From NCBI GenBank assembly GCA_963920635.1, contig OY987298.1:142016257-142080256 (forward strand): a stretch of DNA of 64,000 nt, in the 5' to 3' direction. The notes beneath the pieces are model-generated. The model did no database searches, was not told where the DNA came from, and saw only the letters and a program-made list of their open reading frames with translations. Shown here in pieces: positions 23,401 through 35,375 of the stretch (its first letter is position 1; each line of letters opens with the position of its first letter). Source of the DNA: Pseudeuparius sepicola. Taxonomy: Eukaryota; Arthropoda; Insecta; Coleoptera; Anthribidae. A program made the translations under genes and the position numbers.

Positions 23401-24112
23401 TTCCCCGATTTTTTTACGTTTTTCGGTCTTGGGGGTGGAAAGGGGTGAAGACGAGGTTCGCAAAAACTGATTATTTGTGGATAGTTAGAATAGGTGGCCT
23501 TAAACTAATTTCCGTGAAAAGAAAAGTCATGCAAGTGAAAACGGCGGTTTTCCCGATTTTTTAAAGTTTTTCGGTCTTGGGGGTGGAAAGGGGTGAAGAC
23601 GAGGTTCGCAAATTCTGATTCTTTGTGGATAGTTAGAATAGGTGGCCTTAAACTAATTTCCGTGAAAAGAAAAGTCATGCAAGTGAAAACGGCGGTTTCC
23701 CCGATTTTTTTCCGTTTTTCGGTCTTGGGGGTGGAAAGGGGTGAAGACGAGGTTCGCAAATTCTGATTATTTGTGGATAGTTAGAATAGGTGGCCTTAAA
23801 CTAATTTCCGTGAAAAGAAAAGTCATGCAAGTGAAAACGGCGGTTTTCCCGATTTTTTAAAGTTTTTCGGTCTTGGGGGTGGAAAGGGGTGAAGACGAGG
23901 TTCGCAAATTCTGATTCTTTGTGGATAGTTAGAATAGGTGGCCTTAAACTAATTTCCGTGAAAATAAAAGTCATGCAAGTGAAAACGGCCGTTTTCCCGA
24001 TTTTTTTAGGTTTTTCGGTCTTGGGGGTGGAAAGGGGTGAAGACGAGGTTCGCAAATTCTGATTCTTTGTGGATAGTTAGAATAGGTGGCCTTAAACTAA
24101 TTTCCGTGAAAA
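20458..24112. repeat. 26-monomer higher-order repeat, copy 2 (3848-bp unit)
   Basis: Tandem partner of 16610-20264. Private to this copy are gttaaaatagg near 21118, gatgagg near 21823, ggaaagaggtg near 22257, ttttaggtcttgagg near 22536 and gcaaaaactg near 23461. From 23810 on it differs at a ccgtg/ccctg site but keeps the subtype order to about 24112. Confidence 0.9.
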
Positions 24113-26376
24113 TAAAAGTCATGCAAGTGAAAACGGCCGTTTTCCCGATTTTTTTACGTTTTTCGGTTTTGGGGGTGGAAAGGGGTGAAGACGAGGTTCG
24201 CAAATTCTGATTCTTCGTGGATAGTTAGAATAGGTGGCCTTAAACTAATTTCCCTGAAAAGAAAAGTCATGCAAGTGAAAACGGCGGTTTTCCCGATTTT
24301 TTAAAGTTTTTCGGTCTTGGGGGTGGAAAGGGGTGAAGACGAGGTTCGCAAATTCTGATTCTTTGTGGATAGTTAGAATAGGTGGCCTTAAACTAATTTC
24401 CGTGAAAATAAAAGTCATGCAAGTGAAAACGGCCGTTTTCCCGATTTTTTTAGGTTTTTCGGTCTTGAGGGTGGAAAGGGGTGAAGACGAGGTTCGCAAA
24501 TTCTGATTCTTTGTGGATAGTTAGAATAGGTGGCCTTAAACTAATTTCCGTGAAAATAAAAGTCATGCAAGTGAAAACGGCCGTTTTCCCGATTTTTTTA
24601 GGTTTTTCGGTCTTGGGGGTGGAAAGGGGTGAAGACGAGGTTCGCAAATTCTGATTCTTTGTGGATAGTTAGAATAGGTGGCCTTAAACTAATTTCCGTG
24701 AAAAGAAAAGTCATGCAAGTGAAAACGGCGGTTTCCCCGATTTTTTACGTTTTTCGGTCTTGGAGGTGGAAAGGGGTGAAGACGAGGTTCGCAAATTCTG
24801 ATTATTTGTGGATAGTTAGAATAGGTGGCCTTAAACTAATTTCCGTGAAAAGAAAAGTCATGCAAGTGAAAACGGCGGTTTCCCCGATTTTTTTACGTTT
24901 TTCGGTCTTGAGGGTGGAAAGGGGTGAAGACGAGGTTCGCAAATTCTGATTCTTCGTGGATAGTTAGAATAGGTGGCCTTAAACTAATTTCCGTGAAAAG
25001 AAAAGTCATGCAAGTGAAAACGGCGGTTTCCCCGATTTTTTTACGTTTTTCGGTCTTGGGGGTGGAAAGGGGTGAAGACGAGGTTCGCAAATTCTGATTA
25101 TTTGTGGATAGTTAGAATAGGTGGCCTTAAACTAATTTCCGTGAAAATAAAAGTCATGCAAGTGAAAACGGCCGTTTTCCCGATTTTTTTACGTTTTTCG
25201 GTCTTGGGGGTGGAAAGGGGTGAAGACGAGGTTCGCAAATTCTGATTCTTCGTGGATAGTTAGAATAGGTGGCCTTAAACTAATTTCCCTGAAAAGAAAA
25301 GTCATGCAAGGGAAAACGGCGGTTTTCCCGATTTTTTAAAGTTTTTCGGTCTTGGGGGTGGAAAGGGGTGAAGACGAGGTTCGCAAATTCTGATTCTTTG
25401 TGGATAGTTAGAATAGGTGGCCTTAAACTAATTTCCGTGAAAATAAAAGTCATGCAAGTGAAAACGGCCGTTTTCCCGATTTTTTTAGGTTTTTCGGTCT
25501 TGGGGGTGGAAAGGGGTGAAGACGAGGTTCGCAAATTCTGATTCTTTGTGGATAGTTAGAATAGGTGGCCTTAAACTAATTTCCGTGAAAAGAAAAGTCA
25601 TGCAAGTGAAAACGGCGGTTTTCCCGATTTTTTAAAGTTTTTCGGTCTTGGGGATGGAAAGGGGTGAAGACGAGGTTCGCAAATTTTGATTCTTTGTGGA
25701 TAGTTAGAATAGGTGGCCTTAAACTAATTTCCGTGAAAATAAAAGTCATGCAAGTGAAAACGGCCGTTTTCCCGATTTTTTTAGGTTTTTCGGTCTTGGG
25801 GGTGGAAAGGGGTGAAGACGAGGTTCGCAAATTCTGATTCTTTGTGGATAGTTAGAATAGGTGGCCTTAAACTAATTTCCGTGAAAAGAAAAGTCATGCA
25901 AGTGAAAACGGCGGTTTTCCCGATTTTTTTAAGTTTTTCGGTCTTGGGAGTGGAAAGGGGTGAAGACGAGGTTCGCAAATTCTGATTCTTTGTGGATAGT
26001 TAGAATAGGTGGCCTTAAACTAATTTCCGTGAAAATAAAAGTCATGCAAGTGAAAACGGCGGTTTTCCCGATTTTTTTAAGTTTTTCGGTCTTGGGGGTG
26101 GAAAGGGGTGAAGACGAGGTTCGCAAATTCTGATTCTTTGTGGATAGTTAGAATAGGTGGCCTTAAACTAATTTCCGTGAAAAGAAAAGTTATGCAAGTG
26201 AAAACGGCGGTTTTCCCGATTTTTTAAAGTTTTTCGGTCTTGGGGGTGGAAAGGGGTGAAGACGAGGTTCGCAAATTCTGATTCTTTGTGGATAGTTAGA
26301 ATAGGTGGCCTTAAACTAATTTCCGTGAAAATAAAAGTCATGCAAGTGAAAACGGCGGTTTTCCCGATTTTTTTAA
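24113..26376. repeat. Mosaic satellite block between two higher-order repeat domains
   Basis: About 15 monomers of known subtypes in a new order. Private changes include tcttggaggtgg near 24764, gcaagggaaaacgg near 25309, ggggatgg near 25652, ttgggagtgg near 25946 and agttatgcaag near 26190. The right part is rich in taag-type monomers. Nothing other than satellite is present. Confidence 0.8.
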
Positions 26377-27171
26377 GTTTTTCGGTCTTGGGGGTGGAAA
26401 GGGGTGAAGACGAGGTTCGCAAATTCTGATTCTTTGTGGATAGTTAGAATAGGTGGCCTTAAACTAATTTCCGTGAAAAGAAAAGTCATGCAAGTGAAAA
26501 CGGCGGTTTTCCCGATTTTTTTAAGTTTTTCGGTCTTGGGGGTGGAAAGGGGTGAAGACGAGGTTCGCAAATTCTGATTCTTTGTGGATAGTTAGAATAG
26601 GTGGCCTTAAACTAATTTCCGTGAAAAGAAAAGTCATGCAAGTGAAAACGGCGGTTTTCCCGATTTTTTTAAGTTTTTCGGTCTTGGGGGTGGAAAGGGG
26701 TGAAGACGAGGTTCGCAAATTCTGATTATTTGTGGATAGTTAGAATAGGTGGCCTTAAACTAATTTCCGTGAAAAGAAAAGTCATGCAAGTGAAAACGGC
26801 GGTTTCCCCGATTTTTTTACGTTTTTCGGTCTTGAGGGTGGAAAGGGGTGAAGACGAGGTTCGCAAATTCTGATTCTTCGTGGATAGTTAGAATAGGTGG
26901 CCTTAAACTAATTTCCGTGAAAAGAAAAGTCATGCAAGTGAAAACGGCGGTTTCCCCGATTTTTTTACGTTTTTCGGTCTTGGGGGTGGAAAGGGGTGAA
27001 GACGAGGTTCGCAAATTCTGATTATTTGTGGATAGTTAGAATAGGTGGCCTTAAACTAATTTCCGTGAAAATAAAAGTCATGCAAGTGAAAACGGCCGTT
27101 TTCCCGATTTTTTTACGTTTTTCGGTCTTGGGGGTGGAAAGGGGTGAAGACGAGGTTCGCAAATTCTGATT

Positions 27172-27317
27172 CTTCGTGGATAGTTAGAATAGGTGGCCTT
27201 AAACTAATTTCCCTGAAAAGAAAAGTCATGCAAGTGAAAAAAGTTTTCCCGGTTTTTTTTAAGTTTTTCGGTCTTGGGGGTGGAAAGGGGTGAAGACGAG
27301 GTTCGCAAATTCTGATT
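27172..27317. repeat. 146-bp monomer lacking the palindrome core, copy 1
   Basis: Around monomer positions 65-91 the usual gaaaacggcggttttcccga is replaced by gaaaaaagttttcccgg followed by eight T. The cggcgg core and its two CpG are gone and the unit is 2 bp short. The rest of the monomer is normal (cttcg, ccctg, taag). Confidence 0.93.
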
Positions 27318-27890
27318 CTTTGTGGATAGTTAGAATAGGTGGCCTTAAACTAATTTCCGTGAAAATAAAAGTCATGCAAGTGAAAACGGCCGTTTTCCCG
27401 ATTTTTTTACGTTTTTCGGTCTTGGGGGTGGAAAGGGGTGAAGACGAGGTTCGCAAATTCTGATTCTTCGTGGATAGTTAGAATAGGTGGCCTTAAACTA
27501 ATTTCCCTGAAAAGAAAAGTCATGCAAGTGAAAACGGCGGTTTTCCCGATTTTTTAAAGTTTTTCGGTCTTGGGGGTGGAAAGGGGTGAAGACGAGGTTC
27601 ACAAATTCCGATTCTTTGTGGATAGTTAGAATAGGTGGCCTTAAACTAATTTCCGTGAAAAGAAAAGTCATGCAAGTGAAAACGGCGGTTTCCCCGATTT
27701 TTTTACGTTTTTCGGTCTTGGGGATGGAAAGGGGTGAAGACGAGGTTCGCAAATTCTGATTATTTGTGGATAGTTAGAATAGGTGGCCTTAAACTAATTT
27801 CCGTGAAAATAAAAGTCATGCAAGTGAAAACGGCCGTTTTCCCGATTTTTTTACGTTTTTCGGTCTTGGGGGTGGAAAGGGGTGAAGACG

Positions 27891-29169
27891 AAGTTCGCAA
27901 ATTCTGATTCTTCGTGGATAGTTAGAATAGGTGGCCTTAAACTAATTTCCGTGAAAAGAAAAGTCATGCAAGTGAAAACGGCGGTTTCCCCGATTTTTTT
28001 ACGTTTTTCGGTCTTGGGGGTGGAAAGGGGTGAAGACGAGGTTCGCAAATTCTGATTCTTCGTGGATAGTTAGAATAGGTGGCCTTAAACTAATTTCCGT
28101 GAAAAGAAAAGTCATGCAAGTGAAAACGGCGGTTTCCCCGTTTTTTTACGTTTTTCGGTCTTGGGGGTGGAAAGGGGTGAAGACGAGGTTCGCAAATTCT
28201 GATTATTTGTGGATAGTTAGAATAGGTGGCCTTAAACTAATTTCCGTGAAAAGAAAAGTCATGCAAGTGAAAACGGCGGTTTCCCCGATTTTTTTACGTT
28301 TTTCGGTCTTGAGGGTGGAAAGGGGTGAAGACGAGGTTCGCAAATTCTGATTCTTCGTGGATAGTTAGAATAGGTGGCCTTAAACTAATTTCCGTGAAAA
28401 GAAAAGTCATGCAAGTGAAAACGGCGGTTTCCCCGTTTTTTTTACGTTTTTCGGTCTTGGGGGTGGAAAGGGGTGAAGACGAGGTTCGCAAAATCTGATT
28501 ATTTGTGGATAGTTAGAATAGGTGGCCTTAAACTAATTTCCGTGAAAATAAAAGTCATGCAAGTGAAAACGGCCGTTTTCCCGATTTTTTTACGTTTTTC
28601 GGTCTTGGGGGTGAAAGGGGTGAAGACGAGGTTCGCAAATTCTGATTCTTCGTGGATAGTTAGAATAGGTGGCCTTAAACTAATTTCCCTGAAAAGAAAA
28701 GTCATGCAAGTGAAAACGGCGGTTTTCCCGATTTTTTAAAGTTTTTCGGTCTTGGGGGTGGAAAGGGGTGAAGACGAGGTTCGCAAATTCTGATTCTTTG
28801 TGGATAGTTAGAATAGGTGGCCTTAAACTAATTTCCGTGAAAATAAAAGTCATGCAAGTGAAAACGGCCGTTTTCCCGATTTTTTTAGGTTTTTCGGTCT
28901 TGGGGGTGGAAAGGGGTGAAGACGAGGTTCGCAAATTCTGATTCTTTGTGGATAGTTAGAATAGGTGGCCTTAAACTAATTTCCGTGAAAAGAAAAGTCA
29001 TGCAAGTGAAAGCGGCGGTTTTCCCGATTTTTTTACGTTTTTCGGTCTTGAGGGTGGAAAGGGGTGAAGACGAGGTTCGCAAATTCTGATTCTTTGTGGA
29101 TAGTTAGAATAGGTGGCCTTAAACTAATTTCCGTGAAAAGAAAAGTCATGCAAGTGAAAACGGCGGTTT
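27891..29169. repeat. Long-range duplicate, copy B (offset 12575 bp)
   Basis: Partner of 15316-16594, lying inside copy 1 of the 21-monomer unit. The same cassette also begins the 4507-bp units further right, so it is the oldest shared piece linking the left and right halves of the window. Confidence 0.85.
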
Positions 29170-29480
29170 TCCCGATTTTTTAAAGTTTTTCGGTCTTGGG
29201 GGTGGAAAGGGGTGAAGACGAGGTTCGCAAATTCTGATTCTTTGTGGATAGTTAGAATAGGTGGCCTTAAACTAATTTCCGTGAAAAGAAAAGTCATGCA
29301 AGTGAAAACGGCGGTTTTCCCGATTTTTTAAAGTTTTTCGGTCTTGGGGGTGGAAAGGGGTGAAGACGAGGTTCGCAAATTCTGATTCTTTGTGGATAGT
29401 TAGAATAGGTGGCCTTAAACTAATTTCCGTGAAAAGAAAAGTCATGCAAGTGAAAACGGCGGTTTCCCCGATTTTTTTAC

Positions 29481-32421
29481 GTTTTTCGGTCTTGGGGGTG
29501 GAAAGGGGTGAAGACGAGGTTCGCAAATTCTGATTCTTTGTGGATAGTTAGAATAGGTGGCCTTAAACTAATTTCCGTGAAAAGAAAAGTCATGCAAGTG
29601 AAAACGGCGGTTTTCCCGATTTTTTTAAGTTTTTCGGTCTTGGGGGTGGAAAGGGGTGAAGACGAGGTTCGCAAATTCTGATTCTTTGTGGATAGTTAGA
29701 ATAGGTGGCCTTAAACTAATTTCCGTGAAAAGAAAAGTCATGCAAGTGAAAACGGCGGTTTTCCCGATTTTTTTAAGTTTTTCGGTCTTGGGGGTGGAAA
29801 GGGGTGAAGACGAGGTTCGCAAATTCTGATTATTTGTGGATAGTTAGAATAGGTGGCCTTAAACTAATTTCCGTGAAAAGAAAAGTCATGCAAGTGAAAA
29901 CGGCGGTTTCCCCGATTTTTTTACGTTTTTCGGTCTTGAGGGTGGAAAGGGGTGAAGACGAGGTTCGCAAATTCTGATTCTTCGTGGATAGTTAGAATAG
30001 GTGGCCTTAAACTAATTTCCGTGAAAAGAAAAGTCATGCAAGTGAAAACGGCGGTTTCCCCGATTTTTTTACGTTTTTCGGTCTTGGGGGTGGAAAGGGG
30101 TGAAGACGAGGTTCGCAAATTCTGATTATTTGTGGATAGTTAGAATAGGTGGCCTTAAACTAATTTCCGTGAAAATAAAAGTCATGCAAGTGAAAACGGC
30201 CGTTTTCCCGATTTTTTACGTTTTTCGGTCTTGGGGGTGGAAAGGGGTGAAGACGAGGTTCGCAAATTCTGATTCTTCGTGGATAGTTAGAATAGGTGGC
30301 CTTAAACTAATTTCCCTGAAAAGAAAAGTCATGCAAGTGAAAAAAGTTTTCCCGGTTTTTTTTAAGTTTTTCGGTCTTGGGGGTGGAAAGGGGTGAAGAC
30401 GAGGTTCGCAAATTCTGATTCTTTGTGGATAGTTAGAATAGGTGGCCTTAAACTAATTTCCGTGAAAATAAAAGTCATGCAAGTGAAAACGGCCGTTTTC
30501 CCGATTTTTTTACGTTTTTCGGTCTTGGGGGTGGAAAGGGGTGAAGACGAGGTTCGCAAATTCTGATTCTTCGTGGATAGTTAGAATAGGTGGCCTTAAA
30601 CTAATTTCCCTGAAAAGAAAAGTCATGCAAGTGAAAACGGCGGTTTTCCCGATTTTTTAAAGTTTTTCGGTCTTGGGGGTGGAAAGGGGTGAAGACGAGG
30701 TTCACAAATTCCGATTCTTTGTGGATAGTTAGAATAGGTGGCCTTAAACTAATTTCCGTGAAAAGAAAAGTCATGCAAGTGAAAACGGCGGTTTCCCCGA
30801 TTTTTTTACGTTTTTCGGTCTTGGGGATGGAAAGGGGTGAAGACGAGGTTCGCAAATTCTGATTATTTGTGGATAGTTAGAATAGGTGGCCTTAAACTAA
30901 TTTCCGTGAAAATAAAAGTCATGCAAGTGAAAACGGCCGTTTTCCCGATTTTTTTACGTTTTTCGGTCTTGGGGGTGGAAAGGGGTGAAGACGAGGTTCG
31001 CAAATTCTGATTCTTCGTGGATAGTTAGAATAGGTGGCCTTAAACTAATTTCCGTGAAAAGAAAAGTCATGCAAGTGAAAACGGCGGTTTCCCCGATTTT
31101 TTTACGTTTTTCGGTCTTGGGGGTGGAAAGGGGTGAAGACGAGGTTCGCAAATTCTGATTCTTTGTGGATAGTTAGAATAGGTGGCCTTAAACTAATTTC
31201 CGTGAAAAGAAAAGTCATGCAAGTGAAAACGGCGGTTTCCCCGTTTTTTTACGTTTTTCGGTCTTGGGGGTGGAAAGGGGTGAAGACGAGGTTCGCAAAT
31301 TCTGATTATTTGTGGATAGTTAGAATAGGTGGCCTTAAACTAATTTCCGTGAAAAGAAAAGTCATGCAAGTGAAAACGGCGGTTTCCCCGATTTTTTTAC
31401 GTTTTTCGGTCTTGAGGGTGGAAAGGGGTGAAGACGAGGTTCGCAAATTCTGATTCTTCGTGGATAGTTAGAATAGGTGGCCTTAAACTAATTTCCGTGA
31501 AAAGAAAAGTCATGCAAGTGAAAACAGCGGTTTCCCCGTTTTTTTTACGTTTTTCGGTCTTGGGGGTGGAAAGGGGTGAAGACGAGGTTCGCAAAATCTG
31601 ATTATTTGTGGATAGTTAGAATAGGTGGCCTTAAACTAATTTCCGTGAAAATAAAAGTCATGCAAGTGAAAACGGCCGTTTTCCCGATTTTTTTACGTTT
31701 TTCGGTCTTGGGGGTGAAAGGGGTGAAGACGAGGTTCGCAAATTCTGATTCTTCGTGGATAGTTAGAATAGGTGGCCTTAAACTAATTTCCCTGAAAAGA
31801 AAAGTCATGCAAGTGAAAACGGCGGTTTTCCCGATTTTTTAAAGTTTTTCGGTCTTGGGGGTGGAAAGGGGTGAAGACGAGGTTCGCAAATTCTGATTCT
31901 TTGTGGATAGTTAGAATAGGTGGCCTTAAACTAATTTCCGTGAAAATAAAAGTCATGCAAGTGAAAACGGCCGTTTTCCCGATTTTTTTTAGGTTTTTCG
32001 GTCTTGGGGGTGGAAAGGGGTGAAGACGAGGTTCGCAAATTCTGATTCTTTGTGGATAGTTAGAATAGGTGGCCTTAAACTAATTTCCGTGAAAAGAAAA
32101 GTCATGCAAGTGAAAGCGGCGGTTTTCCCGATTTTTTTACGTTTTTCGGTCTTGAGGGTGGAAAGGGGTGAAGACGAGGTTCGCAAATTCTGATTCTTTG
32201 TGGATAGTTAGAATAGGTGGCCTTAAACTAATTTCCGTGAAAAGAAAAGTCATGCAAGTGAAAACGGCGGTTTTCCCGATTTTTTAAAGTTTTTCGGTCT
32301 TGGGGGTGGAAAGGGGTGAAGACGAGGTTCGCAAATTCTGATTCTTTGTGGATAGTTAGAATAGGTGGCCTTAAACTAATTTCCGTGAAAAGAAAAGTCA
32401 TGCAAGTGAAAACGGCGGTTT
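29481..32421. repeat. 21-monomer higher-order repeat, copy 2 (3104-bp unit)
   Basis: Tandem partner of 26377-29317. Private marks are a shortened T run near 30210, aaaacagcgg near 31525 and a longer T run near 31988. Its right part doubles as the start of the first 4.4-kb unit. Confidence 0.9.
30275..30420. repeat. 146-bp monomer lacking the palindrome core, copy 2
   Basis: Identical rearrangement to the monomer at 27172, at an offset of 3103 bp. It arose once and was copied with the 21-monomer unit. It was not carried into the 4507-bp units. Confidence 0.93.
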
Positions 32422-35375
32422 CCCCGATTTTTTTACGTTTTTCGGTCTTGAGGGTGGAAAGGGGTGAAGACGAGGTTCGCAAATTCTGATTCTTCGTGGA
32501 TAGTTAGAATAGGAGGCCTTAAACTAATTTCCGTGAAAAGAAAAGTCATGCAAGTGAAAACGGCGGTTTCCCCGATTTTTTTACGTTTTTCGGTCTTGGG
32601 GGTGGAAAGGGGTGAAGACGAGGTTCGCAAATTCTGATTATTTGTGGATAGTTAGAATAGGTGGCCTTAAACTAATTTCCGTGAAAAGAAAAGTCATGCA
32701 AGTGAAAACGGCGGTTTTCCCGATTTTTTAAAGTTTTTCGGTCTTGGGGGTGGAAAGGGGTGAAGACGAGGTTCGCAAATTTTGATTCTTTGTGGATAGT
32801 TAGAATAGGTGGCCTTAAACTAATTTCCGTGAAAAGAAAAGTCATGCAAGTGAAAACGGCGGTTTCCCCGATTTTTTTACGTTTTTCGGTCTTGAGGGTG
32901 GAAAGGGGTGAAGACGAGGTTCGCAAATTCTGATTATTTGTGGATAGTTAGAATAGGTGGCCTTAAACTAATTTCCGTGAAAAGAAAAGTCATGCAAGTG
33001 AAAACGGCGGTTTTCCCGATTTTTTAAAGTTTTTCGGTCTTGGGGGTGGAAAGGGGTGAAGACGAGGTTCGCAAATTCTGATTCTTTGTGGATAGTTAGA
33101 ATAGGTGGCCTTAAACTAATTTCCGTGAAAAGAAAAGTCATGCAAGTGAAAACGGCGGTTTCCCCGATTTTTTTACGTTTTTCGGTCTTGGGGGTGGAAA
33201 GGGGTGAAGACGAGGTTCGCAAATTCTGATTCTTTGTGGATAGTTAGAATAGGTGGCCTTAAACTAATTTCCGTGAAAAGAAAAGTCATGCAAGTGAAAA
33301 CGGCGGTTTTCCCGATTTTTTTAAGTTTTTCGGTCTTGGGGGTGGAAAGGGGTGAAGACGAGGTTCGCAAATTCTGATTCTTTGTGGATAGTTAGAATAG
33401 GTGGCCTTAAACTAATTTCCGTGAAAAGAAAAGTCATGCAAGTGAAAACGGCGGTTTTCCCGATTTTTTAAAGTTTTTCGGTCTTAAGGGTGGAAAGGGG
33501 TGAAGACGAGGTTCGCAAATTCTGATTCTTTGTGGATAGTTAGAATAGGTGGCCTTAAACTAATTTCCGTGAAAATAAAAGTCATGCAAGTGAAAACGGC
33601 CGTTTTCCCGATTTTTTTAGGTTTTTCGGTCTTGGGGGTGGAAAGGGGTGAATACGAGGTTCGCAAATTCTGATTCTTTGTGGATAGTTAGAATAGGTGG
33701 CCTTAAACTAATTTCCGTGAAAAGAAAAGTCATGCAAGTGAAAACGGCGGTTTCCCCGATTTTTTTACGTTTTTAGGTCTTGGGGGTGGAAAGGGGTGAA
33801 GACGAGGTTCGCAAATTCTGATTCTTCGTGGATAGTTAGAATAGGTGGCCTTAAACTAATTTCCGTGAAAAGAAAAGTCATGCAAGTGAAAACGGCGGTT
33901 TCCCCGATTTTTTTACGTTTTTCGGTCTTGGGGGTGGAAAGGGGTGAAGACGAGGTTCGCAAATTCTGATTATTTGTGGATAGTTAGAATAGGTGGCCTT
34001 AAACTAATTTCCGTGAAAAGAAAAGTCATGCAAGTGAAAACGGCGGTTTCCCCGATTTTTTTACGTTTTTTGGTCTTGAGGGTGGAAAGGGGTGAAGACG
34101 AGGTTCGCAAATTCTGATTCTTCGTGGATAGTTAGAATAGGTGGCCTTAAACTAATTTCCGTGAAAAGAAAAGTCATGCAAGTGAAAACGGCGGTTTCCC
34201 CGATTTTTTTACGTTTTTCGGTCTTGGGGGTGGAAAGGGGTGAAGACGAGGTTCGCAAATTCTGATTCTTCGTGGATAGTTAGAATAGGTGGCCTTAAAC
34301 TAATTTCCGTGAAAAGAAAAGTCATGCAAGTGAAAACGGCGGTTTCCCCGATTTTTTTACGTTTTTCGGTCTTGGGGGTGGAAAGGGGTGAAGACGAGGT
34401 TCGCAAATTCTGATTCTTCGTGGATAGTTAGAATAGGTGGCCTTAAACTAATTTCCCTGAAAAGAAAAGTCATGCAAGTGAAAACGGCGGTTTTCCCGAT
34501 TTTTTAAAGTTTTTCGGTCTTGGGGGTGGAAAGGGGTGAAGACGAGGTTCGCAAATTCTGATTCTTTGTGGATAGTTAGAATAGGTGGCCTGGGTGGAAA
34601 GGGGTGAAGACGAGGTTCGCAAATTCTGATTCTTTGTGGATAGTTAGAATAGGTGGCCTTAAACTAATTTCCGTGAAAAGAAAAGTCATGCAAGTGAAAA
34701 CGGCGGTTTTCCCGATTTTTTTTAAGTTTTTCGGTCATGGGGGTGGAAAGGGGTGAAGACGAGGTTCGCAAATTCTGATTCTTTGTGGATAGTTAGAATA
34801 GGTGGCCTTAAACTAATTTCCGTGAAAATAAAAGTCATGCAAGTGAAAACGGCTGTTTTCCCGATTTTTTTAGGTTTTTCGGTCTTGGGGGTGGAAAGGG
34901 GTGAAGACGAGGTTCGCACATTCTGATTCTTTGTGGATAGTTAGAATAGGTGGCCTTAAACTAATTTCCGTGAAAAGAAAAGTCATGCAAGTGAAAACGG
35001 CGGTTTTCCCGATTTTTTTAAGTTTTTCGGTCATGGGGGTGGAAAGGGGTGAAGACGAGGTTCGCAAATTCTGATTCTTTGTGGATAGTTAGAATAGGTG
35101 GCCTTAAACTAATTTCCGTGAAAAGAAAAGTCATGCAAGTGAAAACGGCGGTTTTCCCGATTTTTTAAAGTTTTTCGGTCTTGGGGGTGGAAAGGGGTGA
35201 AGACGAGGTTCGCAAATTCTGATTATTTGTGGATAGTTAGAATAGGTGGCCTTAAACTAATTTCCGTGAAAAGAAAAGTCATGCAAGTGAAAACGGCGGT
35301 TTCCCCGATTTTTTAAAGTTTTTCGGTCTTGGGGGTGGAAAGGGGTGAAGACGAGGTTCGCAAATTTTGATTCTT
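31016..35375. repeat. 4.5-kb higher-order repeat, copy 1 (4360 bp)
   Basis: First of three tandem copies. It is one monomer shorter than the next two: the offset changes from 4359 to 4507 between about 32630 and 32672. It contains 29 full monomers plus the 68-bp truncated one at 34564. Shared marks include tcttaaggg (33485), gaatacgagg (33652), ttttttggtc (34071), tcatggggg (34737, 35033) and gcacattc (34917). Confidence 0.9.
34564..34631. repeat. Truncated 68-bp monomer, copy 1
   Basis: After ataggtggcct (normally positions 18-28) the sequence jumps to gggtggaaagg (normally 109 on). Eighty bases are missing, including the palindrome, A tracts and T run. No microhomology is visible at the join. 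The five later copies share the exact junction. Confidence 0.96.

Larger units (their letters stand above)
26377..29317. repeat. 21-monomer higher-order repeat, copy 1 (3104-bp unit)
   Basis: Repeated at 29481-32421. Shared marks: the palindrome-less 146-bp monomer (27172, 30275), ttcacaaattccg near 27598/30701, ggggatgg near 27721/30824, gcaaaatctg near 28489/31592, the one-base deletion (28607, 31710) and gaaagcggcgg near 29009/32113. The offset slips from 3104 to 3103 and back because of one-base changes in T runs. Confidence 0.9.
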
